Assembly: GCA_950097015.1 (NCBI GenBank)
Contig: CATNEN010000005.1
Span: forward strand, 3,587,501-3,651,500
DNA: 64,000 nucleotides
From: Macrostomum hystrix
Lineage: Eukaryota; Platyhelminthes; Macrostomidae
Direction of reading: 5' to 3'
Part shown: positions 59,201-64,000 of the stretch, piece after piece
Numbering within the stretch: the first letter of the stretch is position 1
Layout: every line of letters starts with the position of its first letter
The notes under the pieces: generated by a model
Seen by the model: only the letters and a program-made list of their open reading frames with translations
Databases searched by the model: none
Told to the model about the DNA's origin: nothing
Program-made: the position numbers and the translations under genes

Positions 59201-62200
59201 CGGAATAGATGAGACACGGAGTAATGAGACAAGGGAAATGGAGACACGGAATAGATGAGACACGGAGTAATGAGACAAGGGAAATGGAGACACGGAATAG
59301 ATGAGACACGGAGTAATGAGACAAGGGAAATGGAGACACGGAATAGATGAGACACGGAGTAATGAGACAAGGGAAATGGAGACACGGAATAGATGAGACA
59401 CGGAGTAATGAGACAAGGGAAATGGAGACACGGAATAACTGAGACACGGAGTAATGAGACAAGGGAAATGGAGACACGGAATAGATGAGACACGGAGTAA
59501 TGAGACAAGGGAAATGGAGACACGGAATAACTGAGACACGGAGTAATGAGACAAGGGAAATGGAGACACGGAATAGATGAGACACGGAGTAATGAGACAA
59601 GGGAAATGGAGACACGGAATAGATGAGACACGGAGTAATGAGACAAGGGAAATGGAGACACGGAATAGATGAGACACGGAGTAATGAGACAAGGGAAATG
59701 GAGACACGGAATAGATGAGACACGGAGTAATGAGACAAGGGAAATGGAGACACGGAATAACTGAGACACGGAATAATGAGACAAGGGAAATGGAGACACG
59801 GAATAACTGAGACACGGAGTAATGAGACAAGGGAAATGGAGACACGGAATAGATGAGACACGGAGTAATGAGACAAGGGAAATGGAGACACGGAATAGAT
59901 GAGACACGGAGTAATGAGACAAGGGAAATGGAGACACGGAATAGATGAGACACGGAGAGATGAGACAAGCGAAATGGAGACACGGAATAGATGAGACACG
60001 GAGTAATGAGACAAGGGAAATGGAGACACGGAATAGATGAGACACGGAGTAATGAGACAAGGGAAATGGAGACACGGAATAGACTGAGACACGGAGTAAT
60101 GAGACAAGGGAAATGGAGACACGGAATAACTGAGACACGGAATAATGAGACAAGGGAAATGGAGACACGGAATAACTGAGACACGGAGTAATGAGACAAG
60201 GGAAATGGAGACACGGAATAGATGAGACACGGAGTAATGAGACAAGGGAAATGGAGACACGGAATAGATGAGACACGGAGTAATGAGACAAGGGAAATGG
60301 AGACACGGAATAGATGAGACACGGAGTAATGAGACAAGGGAAATGGAGACACGGAATAGATGAGACACGGAGTAATGAGACAAGGGAAATGGAGACACGG
60401 AATAGACTGAGACACGGAGTAATGAGACAAGGGAAATGGAGACACGGAATAACTGAGACACGGAATAATGAGACAAGGGAAATGGAGACACGGAATAGAC
60501 TGAGACACGGAGTAATGAGACAAGGGAAATGGAGACACGGAATAGATGAGACACGGAGTAATGAGACAAGGGAAATGGAGACACGGAATAGATGAGACAC
60601 GGAGTAATGAGACAAGGGAAATGGAGACACGGAATAGATGAGACACGGAGTAATGAGACAAGGGAAATGGAGACACGGAATAGATGAGACACGGAGTAAT
60701 GAGACAAGGGAAATGGAGACACGGAATAGATGAGACACGGAGTAATGAGACAAGGGAAATGGAGACACGGAATAGATGAGACACGGAGTAATGAGACAAG
60801 GGAAATGGAGACACGGAATAGATGAGACACGGAGTAATGAGACAAGGGAAATGGAGACACGGAATAGATGAGACACGGAGTAATGAGACAAGGGAAATGG
60901 AGACACGGAATAGATGAGACACGGAGTAATGAGACAAGGGAAATGGAGACACGGAATAGATGAGACACGGAGTAATGAGACAAGGGAAATGGAGACACGG
61001 AATAGATGAGACACGGAGTAATGAGACAAGGGAAATGGAGACACGGAATAGATGAGACACGGAGTAATGAGACAAGGGAAATGGAGACACGGAATAGATG
61101 AGACACGGAGTAATGAGACAAGGGAAATGGAGACACGGAATAGATGAGACACGGAGTAATGAGACAAGGGAAATGGAGACACGGAATAGATGAGACACGG
61201 AGTAATGAGACAAGGGAAATGGAGACACGGAATAGATGAGACACGGAGTAATGAGACAAGGGAAATGGAGACACGGAATAGATGAGACACGGAGTAATGA
61301 GACAAGGGAAATGGAGACACGGAATAGATGAGACACGGAGTAATGAGACAAGGGAAATGGAGACACGGAATAGATGAGACACGGAGTAATGAGACAAGGG
61401 AAATGGAGACACGGAATAGATGAGACACGGAGTAATGAGACAAGGGAAATGGAGACACGGAATAGATGAGACACGGAGTAATGAGACAAGGGAAATGGAG
61501 ACACGGAATAGATGAGACACGGAGTAATGAGACAAGGGAAATGGAGACACGGAATAGATGAGACACGGAGTAATGAGACAAGGGAAATGGAGACACGGAA
61601 TAGATGAGACACGGAGTAATGAGACAAGGGAAATGGAGACACGGAATAGATGAGACACGGAGTAATGAGACAAGGGAAATGGAGACACGGAATAGATGAG
61701 ACACGGAGTAATGAGACAAGGGAAATGGAGACACGGAATAGATGAGACACGGAGTAATGAGACAAGGGAAATGGAGACACGGAATAGATGAGACACGGAG
61801 TAATGAGACAAGGGAAATGGAGACACGGAATAGATGAGACACGGAGTAATGAGACAAGGGAAATGGAGACACGGAATAGATGAGACACGGAGTAATGAGA
61901 CAAGGGAAATGGAGACACGGAATAACTGAGACACGGAGTAATGAGACAAGGGAAATGGAGACACGGAATAGATGAGACACGGAGTAATGAGACAAGGGAA
62001 ATGGAGACACGGAATAGATGAGACACGGAGTAATGAGACAAGGGAAATGGAGACACGGAATAACTGAGACACGGAATAATGAGACAAGGGAAATGGAGAC
62101 ACGGAATAGATGAGACACGGAGTAATGAGACAAGGGAAATGGAGACACGGAATAACTGAGACACGGAGTAATGAGACAAGGGAAATGGAGACACGGAATA

Positions 62201-64000
62201 GATGAGACACGGAGTAATGAGACAAGGGAAATGGAGACACGGAATAGATGAGACACGGAGAGATGAGACAAGCGAAATGGAGACACGGAATAGATGAGAC
62301 ACGGAGTAATGAGACAAGGGAAATGGAGACACGGAATAGATGAGACACGGAGTAATGAGACAAGGGAAATGGAGACACGGAATAACTGAGACACGGAGTA
62401 ATGAGACAAGGGAAATGGAGACACGGAATAACTGAGACACGGAATAATGAGACAAGGGAAATGGAGACACGGAATAACTGAGACACGGAGTAATGAGACA
62501 AGGGAAATGGAGACACGGAATAGATGAGACACGGAGTAATGAGACAAGGGAAATGGAGACACGGAATAGATGAGACACGGAGTAATGAGACAAGGGAAAT
62601 GGAGACACGGAATAGATGAGACACGGAGTAATGAGACAAGGGAAATGGAGACACGGAATAGATGAGACACGGAGTAATGAGACAAGGGAAATGGAGACAC
62701 GGAATAACTGAGACACGGAGTAATGAGACAAGGGAAATGGAGACACGGAATAGATGAGACACGGAGTAATGAGACAAGGGAAATGGAGACACGGAATAGA
62801 TGAGACACGGAGTAATGAGACAAGGGAAATGGAGACACGGAATAGATGAGACACGGAGTAATGAGACAAGGGAAATGGAGACACGGAATAGATGAGACAC
62901 GGAGAGATGAGACAAGGGAAATGGAGACACGGAATAGATGAGACACGGAGTAATGAGACAAGGGAAATGGAGACACGGAATAGATGAGACACGGAGTAAT
63001 GAGACAAGGGAAATGGAGACACGGAATAGATGAGACACGGAGTAATGAGACAAGGGAAATGGAGACACGGAATAGATGAGACACGGAGTAATGAGACAAG
63101 GGAAATGGAGACACGGAATAACTGAGACACGGAGTAATGAGACAAGGGAAATGGAGACACGGAATAGATGAGACACGGAGTAATGAGACAAGGGAAATGG
63201 AGACACGGAATAGATGAGACACGGAGTAATGAGACAAGGGAAATGGAGACACGGAATAACTGAGACACGGAATAATGAGACAAGGGAAATGGAGACACGG
63301 AATAACTGAGACACGGAGTAATGAGACAAGGGAAATGGAGACACGGAATAGATGAGACACGGAGTAATGAGACAAGGGAAATGGAGACACGGAATAGATG
63401 AGACACGGAGTAATGAGACAAGGGAAATGGAGACACGGAATAGATGAGACACGGAGTAATGAGACAAGGGAAATGGAGACACGGAATAACTGAGACACGG
63501 AATAATGAGACAAGGGAAATGGAGACACGGAATAACTGAGACACGGAGTAATGAGACAAGGGAAATGGAGACACGGAATAGATGAGACACGGAGTAATGA
63601 GACAAGGGAAATGGAGACACGGAATAGATGAGACACGGAGTAATGAGACAAGGGAAATGGAGACACGGAATAGATGAGACACGGAGTAATGAGACAAGGG
63701 AAATGGAGACACGGAATAGATGAGACACGGAATAATGAGACAAGGGAAATGGAGACACGGAATAACTGAGACACGGAATAATGAGACAAGGGAAATGGAG
63801 ACACGGAATAACTGAGACACGGAGTAATGAGACAAGGGAAATGGAGACACGGAATAGATGAGACACGGAGAGATGAGACACGGGAAATGGAGACACGGAA
63901 TAGATGAGACACGGAGTAATGAGACAAGGGAAATGGAGACACGGAATAGATGAGACACGGAGTAATGAGACAAGGGAAATGGAGACACGGAATGGATGAG
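47220..64000. repeat. 46-bp satellite array, at least 16.8 kb
   Basis: About 365 tandem copies of a 46-bp unit made of three diverged sub-blocks: GAGACACGGAATAGAT (16), GAGACACGGAGTAAT (15) and GAGACAAGGGAAATG (15). Common alternatives are ATAACT for ATAGAT in the first block, and AATAAT or AGAGAT in the second. Length changes are rare: one-base insertions (ATAGACTGAG) at about 60080, 60413 and 60498, and a one-base loss at about 52518. The array runs off the window, so its full length is unknown. No unit contains TTA, CTA or TCA on the plus strand, which leaves all three minus frames open for kilobases. These ORFs are not genes. Confidence 0.98.

Noticed and set aside
47069-63988. ORFs of 5639, 5212, 4040 and 1506 codons on the minus strand
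   Set aside because: They are produced by a stop-free 46-bp repeat read in all three frames at once; no signal, domain or codon bias supports a protein.
47220-64000. Telomeric or known centromeric repeat
   Set aside because: The unit does not resemble TTAGGG-type telomere repeats, and no centromere evidence can be drawn from sequence alone.

Overview
The window is metazoan nuclear DNA. The evidence is GT-AG introns (some only about 70 nt long), animal-specific gene families (TFAP2, TMEM258, a class A GPCR, a WSC protein, a discoidin/Ig receptor), AATAAA signals, SINEs with tRNA-derived heads and mariner transposons. Nothing bacterial, phage or viral was seen. A lophotrochozoan such as a free-living flatworm would fit, but that placement is a guess; the phylum cannot be fixed from the sequence alone.

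The dominant feature is tandem repetition. About 19 separate minisatellite or satellite arrays, with units of 11 to 46 bp, cover roughly 34 to 35 kb of the 64 kb. They are very homogeneous and are not interrupted by transposons. Several sit inside introns: two in AP-2 intron 3, one forming almost the whole intron of the SEL1-repeat gene, and one in the discoidin/Ig receptor gene. The last 16.8 kb (47220 to the window end) is a single 46-bp satellite that continues past the window. Very long ORFs in these arrays (up to 5639 codons) result from repeat units that contain no stop codon; they are not genes.

Layout: 1-8300, repeat arrays and one SINE; 8313-15303 (+), an AP-2 transcription factor gene with seven coding exons; 15936-17224 (-), TMEM258; 18848-21192, a SINE, a dispersed repeat and a mariner deletion derivative nested in it; 21393-23149 (-), a two-exon rhodopsin-family GPCR; 23450-25282, two arrays; 25937-27310, a mariner element with intact ends and a frameshifted DD34D transposase; 27546-31365, arrays around and inside a two-exon SEL1-repeat membrane protein gene (-); 32238-34415, two arrays; 34646-35086 (-), a secreted WSC-domain gene; 35178-37270, a 21-bp array; 37234-37539 (-), possible WD40-like exons; 37732-38084, a SINE; 38791-41812, a 28-bp array; 43033-46894 (+), a discoidin-like plus Ig-like transmembrane receptor gene; 47220-64000, the 46-bp satellite.

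The genes do not form a pathway; they are ordinary independent animal genes. The unusual biology is how arrays and genes interact: an array whose unit length keeps the upstream exon's frame open, an array that appears to have grown out of an exon end and copies a candidate 5' splice site, a possible recently gained 150-bp intron flanked by 13-bp direct repeats, and arrays of different unit length sharing a GTCTCATC core across the window. All gene models are read by eye from splice signals, phase and family resemblance, without transcripts.
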